In this document: positions 13,601 to 24,268 of the stretch, in pieces
Layout: each line of letters opens with the position of its first letter
Position numbering within the stretch: position 1 is the first letter of the stretch
NCBI RefSeq assembly: GCF_000203795.2
Contig: NW_006281104.1
Location: forward strand, 371,993 to 435,992
Reading direction: 5' to 3'
Source: Batrachochytrium dendrobatidis JAM81
Lineage: Eukaryota; Chytridiomycota; Chytridiomycetes; Rhizophydiales
DNA length: 64,000 bases
Program-made: the position numbers and the translations under genes
Notes under the pieces: generated by a model
What the model was told of the DNA's origin: nothing
The model's input: only the letters and a program-made list of their open reading frames with translations
Databases searched by the model: none

Positions 13601-15057
13601 TGCATAGCGATACTTTATCACGCAGTTCTTCAAGACCAGTGTCTATGATGAGCTACTCTGACGATCAATTTGCCGATGAGGGCAGTACGGGTAGTCTGGA
13701 GAAACATGGATGGCTTCATGCAGACAATATTGACTCTGTGACAGGGTTAAATGGATTGTATATATCGCCGCGTTTGGATGATATTGACAGACAAGCTACG
13801 CCCACTCCTCGCTATGATATGGGTAGTTTACGCATTCAGACCAACGATGATGCTACGCCACATCGTCATATTAGACATTCTACGGCGTCTTCTGCTAGTT
13901 CTATTGAACGTCACACTCTTTTGAACCCCGATGCATTCGATCACGCAAGCTATGATATGACAAGCAGCACTCGCTTGGCTACGCATATTCACACATACTA
14001 TGATCCACATTTACAGCAGCCTACTCCTGAAGCAGAGGATGTGATGGTCACCAATGGGTTTGAATTTGCTGCCGAGTTTGATGAACCAACAACTGATATT
14101 GAGTTTGACCTTGTGCAACCTGATATACTTGAAGAAGTGCTATTCTCGGACGATTCTTTGCAGAGCGATTTTAGATTTATCACATTTGACTCTAATGTAT
14201 CGTCAAAATCACTAGAGGGACTTGTTCGAGTTTCTCGCAAACGCCGTAGATCGTTATGGGGATCGTGTGCTGGACAATTTGTGCAAGTGATTCTTGACGC
14301 ATTAGCGAACGAGTCACGACTAGCTTCTAGTATTAGAAACGCACTGATCATGTTACGGGAATTAATATCAAATCAAACCGAGTTTATACTTGAGCATGCA
14401 ACAGAGATTTTAAGCTCTGTTTTGCGCTACGAACCAAATAGCCATGTAAGAACAGTTTGAGTTTACAAAGTATGCATTGATTACCTTTTTATTGCATGGT
14501 TACTAATCTCGATATAAATTCTATTGACTGGCTAACTTGTATAAATCAGTATTCCAAAAGTGAAAAAATGGACATCTTACTTGAAGTAGATAGTGTGCTG
14601 GCTACATTTGAGAATCGGATTCAAGAAAAGCAGCTGCTTCAAAGTAGCATTGCTCTTTTGAAAATGGATATTGACAAGCGATTTTGCTTTGAACTCCTAA
14701 CAAGGCATCTAGCTGCTATGGACAATGACAGTCTATGGAACGACATGGAACAAGACGATATAATATTCTACCAGCTTGCATCAGTTAGTATTTATTTTGT
14801 AAAATAAGGTGATGGTTTTAAACAGCGTATTGAATTTATTTTGTAATGATCTACAGGGCTTAAATTCAAAGAAATCTGCCACGCGAAAAGCTGCCTATGA
14901 CTGTGCCTTGACAATTCAAACTCAACGAGGAGAGAAATGGTGTGAACAACTTTATAGCGCCATTCGCAAATCGGCAGGTATTCCTCGTGAAATCGTTGTT
15001 CGAAGTATGATGGGGCGTATGCGTATCTCTGCTGATGTCTGCGAACCAATCGCATAA
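10639..15057 (+). CDS. CLASP/Stu1 family microtubule-associated protein (TOG repeats)
   Basis: Nine exons join in frame: 10639-10668, 10791-10985, 11068-11507, 11602-12950, 13050-13270, 13336-13476, 13549-14445, 14550-14783 and 14857-15057, giving 1235 aa. The N-terminal TOG-type array begins RESEENWTKFEEALLKL and continues through SSTLKSCIESSG and VRSLSRDMFDTYRNRFPDR, the pattern of the CLASP_N domain. A Ser/Thr/Pro-rich basic linker follows (about residues 230-450), typical of the microtubule-binding region. A second TOG-like domain starts near SDWSTRLNSLQFIANHF. A third helical HEAT block is at the C-terminus. CLASPs stabilise microtubules at the spindle and cortex by promoting rescue. Domain order and length fit the family. 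I cannot separate a Cls1-like from a metazoan-CLASP-like subtype by eye. Confidence 0.82.
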
Positions 15058-15834
15058 TATAACTGTTTAGTACTATATTCATGAAATAATGTGTTGAATG
15101 TTATTACACTATTGTAAAAATATGAGATGAGTATTTGAATAAACTTTTTCATTTAAACACATGCACGTAAATGGAACACTATCTTGCAGTGCTGTTTTGA
15201 GATACATACTGCTTGATGATTTGTTGCACTTTCTCATTACAAATCGACTGTTTTTTCAATCAACGCAACGTCTACTATATGATACGCACAATCAAACTGT
15301 AGTTTTGAATGTTTTTTCTGCGTTTTACCATAATCGTGTATTGCATGATTGCCAAGTTTCGAACCAAATATTGAGCTCGGTTGTTTTGATGTCATCACTC
15401 TATACACACTCATATCTGTTGTATTCTGAAATCAGATACATTCACAGTCTAGTTCAAGAAAACAATGATGGCACATTTCAGTAATGCAATTGTTGTTTGC
15501 ATGCTGATCACCATCAACAATACCAATGCATTGTGTTGACAAGCTCAAAAAGTACAATGTTGCCTAATGATTTAGCGAGACTCGTTATTTGTAAGATTGG
15601 CTGCTACCATGCACTTTAGCATTCTTATTTAGTGCTACATTTTGTGGATACAGTTGTAAAGGTTTAACCTATTGGGAGTTAACATAAGAATGCCAAGTGT
15701 ACTTTTATACTAATATGCATTGAGTAACTATTAAACAAAATAAGGAAAAGCGTGTTCATTTCGGCATAGTTGGAAATGGTGAATGGTGAATGAGATTGAA
15801 CTGTCAGATCATCACATCATTGCCTAGACAGCAT
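15058..15834. other. Intergenic region between convergent genes, with a short piece of the dispersed repeat
   Basis: About 780 bp. The only recognisable content is near 15416-15465, where CTGTTGTATT, ATCAGATAC and TAGTTCAAGA occur in the same order and similar spacing as inside the longer inverted-repeat element at 33.2 kb. No inverted termini are seen here, so this is at most a fragment. The 107-residue open frame at 15161 has no recognisable features and I do not call it a gene. Confidence 0.4.
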
Positions 15835-17188
15835 TTAAACCATGAACGAACCGGGGAAACCCTGACCACCCATTTGCACCGAGTTGGTCCAAGGTGCGTT
15901 GAATCCTGTCATACCTCCGAATCCAATCTGACGTTGACCCAACACATCTGCATTGAAAAGCATGGACGAGTCGGCAACACGGGGGAGAATGGTTCCAGAA
16001 GCGGAGAGATGTTCAACAACCGAAGCGGGACCAACACCATTAGCATACAGTTTTTCGACCTGGGGAATCAAGTTCAACATAATCTGAACAGATGGATCAA
16101 TCTGACCGAATGCATTGGGAGTCATCAATTCTCTGACGGCTTTCATTTTGCGCTCAGCTTTTTGACGGCCAACCCAAACTGAGTTACCAAGATTGGAACC
16201 AGCAAGCAGTTGCTGAGCAGAACGAGCAAGTCCAAGATCGATCGCATCATCGGTTTTGTTTTTTCGTTCTTCATCAACACGACGAGTGTGGGGAATACCA
16301 CGAACAAGGTTGGAAAGAATCTCGTTGGTTCGACGATTGAAGCGAATGTTGTTTGCAACATTTCCAATCAACATGTTGGCGGATTTGTCAATGCAACGAT
16401 CATTGCAAAGTATCATGGCAATATGCTGAGGGGTAGCTGGCACAACACCTTGAGCAAGATGGCTGATGATCATATCAGTAGCACGAGGCTGAGAACACGC
16501 ATCGGCAACATCCGACACAAGCTCGAGGTTGTTAAAGTCGCGAGTACGATCAATAATAAGATCTGACAAGCATGGTAAAGTGTTGGCATATACTCGATGA
16601 CTACACAGATGCAAATTTAAAAAAATGTAGTTTGATCAACTTACCTTTGGTGATTTCCTGGATGGGAGTGACGTTGGGAACATTCAAGCCAGTATGGTGG
16701 ACATTCATACCAGCATGGGGATAAGACTGATGGATCTGGCTGAGCTGATTGAGCTGGTTGAATGGAAGTTGACCAAACTGAGGAATTTGAGGGATTTGAC
16801 CAAACTGAGGGATCTGGTTCATCTGGTTCAATGGAAGTTGACTGAACTGGTTGAATCGAGGGATCTGCATGTGATGGCTCAATGGATCAACTGGACAGAA
16901 AGAGTTTAAAGCATTGACCGTGTTGGGCGTGTTGAATGGAGAAACATTGGAATAAACATTGGGATGAACACCACTCAATCCAACATTGGAATAAACACTA
17001 GGATGAACACCACTCAATCCAGATGGAACTCCAAACTGTTGGAGTTGCTGAATCAATGCGGGGTTGGAAAATGGCACGACTTCAAATGGATTCTGTTTGT
17101 AGTTGCCTGATGGCGACATGCAAGATTGCATCAATGGGTTGCAAGTTGCAAATTGATACGAAGATGGCAGTTGGTTGATTGAAGTCAT
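15835..17188 (-). CDS. Unrecognised protein with Q/N/P-rich N-terminus and conserved-looking C-terminal half
   Basis: Two exons (17188-16645 and 16592-15835) give 433 aa. The intron uses a GTAAGT donor; the acceptor that keeps frame is CGAG just before 16592. Residues 1-180 are low complexity: a 13-residue unit of the form GLSGVHPxVYSNV occurs twice in a row, followed by many QIPQFGQ/FNQLNQ variants. The second half is different, with ordered, mixed composition (for example AQGVVPATPQHIAMILCNDR and RRTNEILSNLVRG) and a final Gly/Phe/Asn-rich tail. No signal peptide or membrane segment is obvious. I do not recognise the family. The prion-like N-terminus suggests an assembly or RNA-granule role, which is inference only. 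Confidence 0.7.
16944..17021. repeat. Tandem duplication, two 39-bp units
   Basis: Two consecutive 39-bp copies differing at two positions (16944-16982 and 16983-17021) inside the coding region of the Q/N-rich protein. They encode two 13-residue units on the minus strand. The unit length is a multiple of three, so frame is preserved. Confidence 0.9.
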
Positions 17189-17645
17189 TGTATTAAAGCA
17201 GTCAAGAGCGTGTAGTAGTAGTAAGTTGTAGATTGCAATGGGTGAATATCAATGTTGGTGCAGGAATTGAATGGTTTTATAGGTCGAGTACTGTGTGAAA
17301 TGGTTCACACGATCATTAAAAGTAAGCAAGACATGACAATGTAAATGCATGTGTTGGTTGTTTATTATCCAGATTAGCAACGATGGATTGAAATTAGAAT
17401 GTTGAATGACAATTCATACATTTATGCTTATAACAGATTGAATATGCAACACATGAAATTCAACAGTTGTATAATTAACCAAAATTACACTTTCAATGAA
17501 TCTGTCAGTTGACATCCAGATTTGATTAGATTTGAAGTCTGCATGACGACTGGTGACAATGAAAGTCGAGTAGATTGACAAATTCAACGCACAGCGTGAA
17601 AACAACTTGAGCTGAACACTTGATCAATCCAAATCAGAGGCTAGT
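17189..17645. other. Divergent intergenic region
   Basis: About 460 bp between the start codons of the Q/N-rich protein gene and the phosphopantothenoylcysteine synthetase gene. I see no gene or repeat. It must contain both promoters. Confidence 0.5.
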
Positions 17646-18801
17646 ATGGATCATGCAGAGTATTTTGCAACAACACCTGCACCCTGCAACTTGCAAGACG
17701 TAGCTCAGCGCACAAGAGATTTTGTAGCTTACAATAGCAGTTTGAATCGAAGAGTGGTGTTGGTATCTGTAAGTGTTCAACTGGTTTAGCAGGATGGATT
17801 GTTTTATTGACTGTCATTCTATCATGTTATGAATACTGTCTTTAGTCGGGAGGAACCACAGTTCCACTAGAGAACCAGACAGTAAGGTTTCTGGACAACT
17901 TTAGTGCTGGCACTCGAGGCGCAACATCAGCTGAATACTTTATTCAAGCCGGTTATGCCGTCCTTTTTCTACATCGACAGTTTAGTCTAGAGCCATATAC
18001 TCGCCATTACACTCATGCCAAAAACTGCTTTTTAGATTTCCTCACTGCTGACCCGGATGGGCATCTGAGAGTGGTTGATCAGCACCAGTCAGAGATTGCA
18101 TCCGCTCTAGTCAAGTATCAGGATGTAAGTGTATGCACAAGTATATCGAGTCTTATTCTCACTTGATCAGTCATGATCTTCAGACTAACTTGGCTGTATG
18201 AGCAGGCAAACAAAAACTGCAAGTTGCTCAAGATTGGGTTTGTGACCGTGCACGATTACCTCTTTTACTTGCGTCAGATTACTATGGAAATGTCCACTTT
18301 GGGATGTTATGGAATGTATTATCTGGCTGCAGCTGTGAGCGATTATTACATCCCTCATAGCAAAATGGTAATGAATCGGTGCTTTCTGGATCTGGGCTTT
18401 ACATTTAATTTAAACTTTTATATTTGTAGATTGAGCACAAAATTCAATCGGCTGATGGTGCCTTGAGTTTGCAATTAGAGCAAGTACCAAAGGTGATCAA
18501 GCCACTTGTGCATGAATGGGCCGAGCATGGATTCATTGTGTCGTTCAAGCTCGAAACAGATGAATCTTTTCTGATACCCAAATCTCGTAAAGCGCTTGAG
18601 CGCTATGGTCACCAGCTCGTTATCGCCAACATGCTTCATACTCGCAAGCATGTTGTGCATTTGATCCATTCAAATGCAAACGAGGATATTAGACTGACTG
18701 AGCAAGAAATCAAAGACAATGTCGAGATTGAATCTCACATTATTTCTCATTTGATGAAGCTACATGACAAGTGGATTGTTGAATCCATAAACATCAAATA
18801 G
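17646..18801 (+). CDS. CAB2: Phosphopantothenoylcysteine synthetase (PPCS)
   Basis: Four exons (17646-17768, 17846-18124, 18206-18367, 18430-18801) give 311 aa, the same length as human PPCS. The enzyme joins cysteine to 4'-phosphopantothenate, the second step of coenzyme A synthesis; the eukaryotic form is ATP-dependent. Visible family landmarks are [20 protein letters not shown], then [24 protein letters not shown] for nucleotide and substrate binding. Next is the central [12 protein letters not shown] segment with the conserved Ala-Ala-Val-Ser-Asp. The C-terminal half carries VSFKLETDE and ANMLHTRK, near the substrate pocket. It is a stand-alone synthetase without the decarboxylase (CoaC) half found in bacterial CoaBC, as expected for eukaryotes. 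The enzyme is cytosolic. No frame problems are seen. Confidence 0.95.
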
Positions 18802-18911
18802 GCATGTTCCAGAGTATTGACCAAAACATTGAAATGAAGCATCCTATCCATCACATTAAGCCTACAACTACAAGTTCTTGTAAAGAGTGTTGGTTTTCAT
18901 TTGCAGAGCAT

Positions 18912-19452
18912 TTAGAAAGAAAGAGCAGCACCCTGTATATAAAAATAAAACATGTCAGTAACCCAACTAGTCCAAAGTATCACTTTAAAACCAAAACCAA
19001 CCTTGGTCTTCTTGTCACCACCGAGCTCAAAGTGTTTGCAACGCTTCAGGGAAACCTGCTGCTTGTGCTTGCAGACACTGCACTCAAGACGGAGAACAAC
19101 TTTCTTGGTAGTCTTGGCCTTCTTGTGGAAGACGGGCTTAGTCTGACCACCATAACCGCTCTGCTTGGCATCGTAACGACGCTTACCTATATGAAATGAA
19201 AAATAAATGGTTATTGACAAGCAGCTCACTATTGGATGCATCAATCATAAATGCAGCTAGATCTAAACCCAGCATCACATCCAAATACTGGCCAAACAGA
19301 GATCAACACACCTTGAGCAAAGAGCGAGGCTTTTCCAGTCTTGTACTGAGTAACCTTATGGGGGGTGTGCTTCCTGCACTTCTGGCCCTTGCAGAATGTG
19401 TTGCGAGTCTTGGGGATGTTGACCTATTTAGAATCCAAGATACAATTACCAT
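18912..19452 (-). CDS. RPL42: Large-subunit ribosomal protein eL42 (RPL42/L44e)
   Basis: Four coding exons (19452-19450, 19423-19312, 19186-19002, 18932-18912) give 106 aa, the standard length. The first coding exon contains only the ATG; a GTAATT donor follows immediately. The second exon begins [13 protein letters not shown] and includes the CRKH...HKVTQYK zinc-ribbon region. The third has [20 protein letters not shown] and [13 protein letters not shown] followed by [14 protein letters not shown]. The last exon adds only GAALSF. Four Cys residues of the zinc site are visible. The protein sits at the tRNA exit site of the 60S subunit. The residue after GQTK is Pro, the form associated with cycloheximide sensitivity in yeasts, where Gln gives resistance. 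Confidence 0.96.
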
Positions 19453-19765
19453 AACAAAGGGTTGATCAGTATTACTTGGATTATTGTTTAAATCACTCAA
19501 CAAGTCCAGAGCACTCTATAATCCATTCCGCCCATGCATCTTTCTATAGCATGACAGATTGAGCAGACAATATGTAGATATGCACATCAGCATGCACAAC
19601 ATGATCAAAATGCTCTTGAACAATAATGACTAGATCAATCCAGAGCCTCATTAAACTGTAGTCTGAGGGTATTTCAGTGTGTTGATGTGCTGAACCACTT
19701 GAAAACATGTCCAAACGATTCAGCCATCACTAAGAATGCAAGTGAATGACTTGATCAAATACTTG

Positions 19766-19831
19766 GATGCATGCATAAAGGAGTATGAATAGATGCATGC
19801 ATTGAACGTATGGGTTTCATGGATGCATGCA
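19766..19831. repeat. Three direct copies of GATGCATGCA
   Basis: The palindromic-core decamer GATGCATGCA occurs at 19766, 19792 and 19822 (spacing 26 and 30 bp), with a degenerate GGATGGATGGG just downstream. It lies between the eL42 start and the 3' end of the next gene. It may be a promoter element of the ribosomal protein gene or simple repeat decay; the sequence does not decide. Confidence 0.6.
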
Positions 19832-19990
19832 CTGGATGGATGGGTTGGATGAGCACTCTATACACACCATTGCAAATCGATTCGTGTAACAACCAAACTT
19901 GCAGCTTCACTCGCAACAAAACTCCACCAAAATATTGTTATCCTGAGGACACGACGCGTTGTTAATCGCTCACTAAACCATTAATATTTA

Positions 19991-21413
19991 TTATGGCTTA
20001 TAGGGAAACTCTGTACGCCAGTGATGAGCTACTTCTTCTCTGGTACACACCCACACGTCCTTGTGACTTGCCACGTACTCGAGAAACTGCGCAAGTGCAG
20101 CTGCGCGACCAGGTTTACCGACCAAACGGCAATGGAGTCCAACCGACATGAATTTGGGTCGTGGATCGTGTGGATCTTTACCTTCTTGGTACAGCACATC
20201 AAATGCATTTTTAAGGTATGTAAAGTATCCATCAGGAGAAGTAAATCCGGGTGGCTAAGTATTTACACAGATTGTATATTTAATCATCAATGTTGAATCC
20301 TTGTCAAGCAATTCACACTGCAGTCCAAATGATCCGAGTCAAAACAGTCTAATAAGCATAGATGATCAAGTCTTGATAAACTTACCACACAGTATTTCAT
20401 GTCATTTTGATCCAAGGTGTACGGGATCACTAAATGGCCTTGTTCATCGAGTCCTTTTACCCAATAAGGCTACGTTCATTCTCATGGTTAGTCGAATCAA
20501 CAAGACATACAACCAGCGCGAATCTACATTTAAAATGCATACCAAATCATCATTGTAAGCGTCCGAGTCATACAAGAGAGGAAGATTCAATTTCTGATAC
20601 TCTTCTAGAACTAATCGGCGTGAATTGATCCCAATACGGCCAGTATACCATCCAACCGGTGCACGTCCAGTTACTGAAGCATTTCGAATTGCCAGGATTG
20701 CTGATCGAATATGCTCTCTCTCAGTAGCCTCGTCTACTCCATGATAGTCAATCCAACGATAGTCTATTTAAAATAGCGTATTGACATTCATGCAGGTTAT
20801 ATTCAAAGCAGTTTATCTGGACATTACATTCAAAAGCATATTGCCTCGATATGATGCAATACAAGCTTACTGTGCGATGCAATTTCATGACCAGATTGCT
20901 CCATGGTACGAATCACCACTGGGTTAAGCTCAACTGCCCGACCCACTGCATAGCAAGTGAATTTAAAATGATGCTTGTTGAACATTCTCAAGATACGCCA
21001 TACTCCACATCTGGAACCATACTCGTATTGGGTTTCCATGTTCATGTCACGAACACCTTGTTTAGGAGCACTGCCAGGAGTCTAGTTTAAAACAGTTGGA
21101 AAGTATGAGTGAACATACATGAACAGTGCAATAGAGCCAGTGTGTACAGTACCTCGTTCAGAAATACTTCAGATGTAGCATCTCCGTTCATAACAGTGTG
21201 TTCACCTCCTTCTTCATAATTGACAACAAAGTTGATGGCCAAAGCTGCACCATTAGGCCAGTGTGGATGTGGAGGTTCAGCACCATATCCTGTGTGATCT
21301 CTTTCGTTCAACTGCTTAATATCAACCATTGCCTTCAAAAAGATCAACTTTTCAAGCTGCTTTATGCTTTGAACTCGACCACGTGGGTGGAATGTTGGCT
21401 GGATAACTGCCAT
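19991..21413 (-). CDS. Polysaccharide-deacetylase-fold hydrolase of the PuuE (metal-independent allantoinase) type
   Basis: Five exons (21413-21153, 21081-20871, 20763-20543, 20469-20386, 20254-19991) give 346 aa. The fold is that of NodB/polysaccharide deacetylases. The closest recognisable group is PuuE: residues INFVVNYEEGGEH near the N-terminus, then YEYGSRCGVWRILRMF, SGHEIASHNYRWIDYHG, GWYTGRIGINSRRLV and YDSDAYNDDLPYWV. The end is GLHCRLVGKPGRAAAL with VWVCTREEVAHHW. In bacteria PuuE hydrolyses allantoin without the binuclear metal centre of classical allantoinase. Some fungal relatives are annotated as chitin deacetylases, so the substrate is open: purine (urate/allantoin) breakdown is my preferred reading. 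No signal peptide is seen, which argues against cell-wall chitin deacetylation outside the cell. Confidence 0.85.
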
Positions 21414-21573
21414 TCCTGAAGTTCATGTAAACCCCAAAGACTAATATCCGAGTATATAAAAACAGCACGCATCTATGCGGCCCATTTCGCTTCATTATTA
21501 TAAATCAAATAGAAAAATCACATTGCCAAATAAAAATATATTCAGTCATGCAAAATGCACAAGCAAAACTTGC

Positions 21574-23657
21574 TTAATTCATCCTCTGGATAAGAGCATT
21601 GATTCTGTCTTCACGGTTGCCAGATTCACCACCTTCCATAAAGTGAGGAACCTTCTTTCCAGTGAATCCACCAGTGGGGTTAGAAAGCTTAAAGGCCCAC
21701 AGGAAGGCATTGGCCTGCTTAAAGTTGGGTCCAACAGTAAAGATCTCGTGAATAAGATCTTCAACGCAAATTATGCCGTACTTTTCAAGAGCCTTCTCAA
21801 TCACTTGATTGTCGGTGATAGGAATGCGCTGTTTGTCAATCTTGGCGAATCCACGCTTGTAGATCAGCTCACGCACAGATTTGAGGTTAGGATATCCCCA
21901 GGCAATATAGGGACCAACCCACTGAAGCATCTGGAGAGTGGCCTTGGTAAGACGAACAAAGGTACCAGAATTGATACGGGTAAGACGCAACAGTTGGAGA
22001 ATCTTGCGGGGCTTGGGAGCAATCTTGTTGATACCCTTGATACGGATAACAAAAGCAAGTTTGGCCTCGGCAGGAACATAGAAACTGTTGTTGGCCTTGG
22101 CCTGACGGTGAAGGAAAATCTCGTCACGCTCCTTTGAGCGGTATTCCTTGATATAGGTCTCGGCACGCTTGAAGATGATGGAGCGCTTGGTCTTGTTGAG
22201 CTATAAATCAGAATCAACAGAAAAGACGGTAAGAGTCTAGATATTCATCAATTCTGACAGCAAAAGTAGATTTGTTGAGGTCAGTCCCGAAAGATGGTTG
22301 ACGAGAGCGACATTGACCTGTTTGGGTCTGGCTACTCGGGTTAAAGTCATCATACCTACAACAAATCTACAGTCCAATGCTTACTCGACAAAATAAAGTT
22401 TAAACAAGCACGTACCTTCTTGGCCTCAATAGCCTTTGTAGCACGTTCGGCAACAAGCTTCTCAAAAGTCTTTCTCTTTTTGAGAACAGACTCGGGGGTC
22501 ACTTGCTTGACAGCGTTTTTGGTACTGGAAAGCCAAACACAAGAGTCAGAACATGACAATGTACAGAAACATTGCAATGAATACAATGCAGTCTACCAAG
22601 ATAGTGGTGACTAGAAAAATAGACAAATCTTGGATGGATTGGCCATTGGTGCGCCAAACAAAAGGCAGCAATCCACACATGAGTGGAATTAGCCAACTGC
22701 AAGGTGCATCGCTATTTACCACTCTGCAGCACACTGATTTGAAATGTCACCATAACCATATTACAGCCGTATTCACGTAAAATAAAACACAACTGGGAAA
22801 ATACTCAATCTCATACAAATATTGAGTGATTGACAGAGAAACAAAAACAAAATTGATTTTGTGCTTGGAACAAGAATTAAGAATGTCAACTGGTAGAACA
22901 CAAAAAATGGAAATGGCTGCAGAACAAGTGTTGCGTTTTACGTGAATATGGCTGTAAAATCAAGTTACAGATGTAATGACAAATCTCAACCGTAATGCAC
23001 AAAGCAATGGAGCCAAAGTAGCTAATTTAATCACAGTGAAGCACAAGCCTCACAGTGACAATTCTTTTGATGCAACTATTCAGTCTGTTGTATGTTTGAC
23101 CCTATTGCATGCATGTAAGCATAGCAAAAGACAGACTATGAGTAGTAAACAGGTGCATCAAAAACAAAGAACAAGTCCGTATAATAACTCTACTACGTCC
23201 CATTTATTTTGTTGAAAATAAATGAAACGAGCACAAACAAAATGCTTGAAATCAAGTTTAGGACTTGTCTGAAAAATAAATTTAAGAGGAAAGTTCAAGA
23301 CTAATCAATCAAGATAGTCAACACTTGACCTCCAAATCCCCACTGTGATAGCCATGTCTCAATCCAAGGATCAATAGGCCTCACAGCAGGATATATACAT
23401 TTGAGGAATCACAATCATGGATTCCATAGTCCAAGCGGCAGGTCGACCAAGCAAGCTAAAATCCCATCATCAGATTAAAAAATTCCATCAAAAATACATG
23501 TTGGCCAAAGAAATCCAGCAGGTTCACTGAATCAAGGATAGTTGATGTCTGTTGAACCAAGCCAGATTAAAGGATCAATCAATTCAAGCCAAAGTGTGCT
23601 TTTGATCTCGGGCATTCTTGGAATCGTATTAAAAACAAAGACTTACGCAGGAGCCAT
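21574..23657 (-). CDS. RPL7: Large-subunit ribosomal protein uL30 (RPL7)
   Basis: Three exons (23657-23647, 22524-22416, 22200-21574) give 248 aa, equal to human RPL7. The first coding exon is only 11 nt (Met-Ala-Pro plus two bases) and is followed by a 1.1-kb intron, long for this genome. The frame across it gives [20 protein letters not shown], which fits the family N-terminus. Later landmarks are [56 protein letters not shown] and [20 protein letters not shown]. The protein binds 5.8S/25S rRNA in the 60S subunit. Intron 1 contains an inverted-repeat element; intron 2 contains a C/D-box snoRNA (separate entries). Exon 1 rests on frame, splice motifs and N-terminus only. Confidence 0.93.
22266..22370 (-). 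ncRNA. Intronic C/D-box snoRNA, snR39/snR59-like LSU rRNA methylation guide
   Basis: It lies in RPL7 intron 2, on the host strand. The ends form a perfect 12-bp stem (GTAGATTTGTTG with CAACAAATCTAC). Just inside are a C box ATGATGA (22348-22354) and a D box CTGA (22281-22284). The 13 nt immediately upstream of the D box are antisense to the conserved large-subunit rRNA segment CCCGAAAGATGG. By the D+5 rule the target is the G in CCCG or a neighbour, near yeast 25S G805/A807. In yeast, the second introns of RPL7A and RPL7B host snR39 and snR59, which guide methylation at A807. Host gene, intron and target region therefore all agree. Clear C' and D' boxes were not identified. Confidence 0.88.
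22764..22954. mobile_element. Short terminal-inverted-repeat element (MITE-like), copy 2, inside RPL7 intron 1
   Basis: This is the cleanest copy. The left terminus starts CAGCCGTATTCACGTAAAAT at 22764 and the right terminus ends with ATTCACG-complement CGTGAATATGGCTG at 22954. The outer 28-30 bp of the two ends match as inverted repeats at about nine of ten positions, extending to AAACAC/GTGTTGCGTTT. Both sides are flanked by TA, consistent with a TA target-site duplication as in Tc1/mariner/pogo-type elements. Length is 191 bp; the interior is AT-rich and non-coding. Confidence 0.8.
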
Positions 23658-23824
23658 TTAGTAATCTGTGAAGTAAAAAATGGGGCAAGTGCCTGTTAGT
23701 GAAAGTGTGGAAAGAAAACGTTCATCAGACTCGATTATAAAACAAACAGTTTAATCACGTGTATAACTAAATCACGTTGTATATAGCAATTGGCTAAAAT
23801 ACAAAATTCTCCGCGGACAATTTA

Positions 23825-24268
23825 CAGTACCATATGAATTCCAATAGTCACGTGAAATGAAACACATTCATAATAAACAGCTTCAAGTGATTTGGCGCCA
23901 GTTTACTGAACAAGATGGTTCTATAAACTTATTGGTTGATTGGCCTTTTGCCTGACGATCGCATAAAAACATTCATTCCTGATACGTGCAATCTTTTTGT
24001 TGAATTAAAACGCAAACGTATCTAAACCTTCAGAATACAAGAGTTTGTCAGTTTGATTGAGATCACAATATCTGGATTGTAATGTATCAATCTGGTGATT
24101 GTACAGTGTATGGTTATACAAAAAGATGGCAGTTTTGGTTTAAACCTATGGTTTAAATTATACAATGAATGTTGAGTTTATTGAATTGAGAATGTCCAGC
24201 AGGAAAACACAACATTCAATCATTTCTATTCCAATACAATTTCTGCTGGCCTTTACGTGAATATGGTG
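23825..24268. mobile_element. Terminal-inverted-repeat element, copy 3, degenerate
   Basis: Left end: ACAG at 23825, then TCACGTGAAATGAAACAC some 20 bp further in, as if the terminus carries a small insertion. Right end: CTTTACGTGAATATGGTG ending near 24268. The interior shares ordered blocks with the copy at 54.15 kb: CATAATAAACAGC, then CCAGTTTACTG, then TTTTGTTGAA and CGTATCT. It occupies the shared upstream region between RPL7 and the TLC gene, which otherwise holds no gene. Confidence 0.6.

Noticed and set aside
15161..15484. 107-residue open frame between CLASP and the Q/N-rich gene
   Set aside because: No recognisable motif; part of it matches interior blocks of the dispersed element.
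15790..17188. Plus-strand open frames at 15790-16182, 16210-16566 and 16694-16909
   Set aside because: They are antisense shadows of the Q/N-rich gene; the minus-strand frame joins across an intron and has coherent protein composition.
21475..22137. 220-residue plus-strand open frame
   Set aside because: It is exactly antisense to the last exon of RPL7, a codon-biased ribosomal gene that often leaves the opposite strand open.
23465..23490. CTGATGATGG on the minus strand in RPL7 intron 1 as a second snoRNA C box
   Set aside because: No D box and no terminal stem at a suitable distance (the next CTGA is about 380 nt away).
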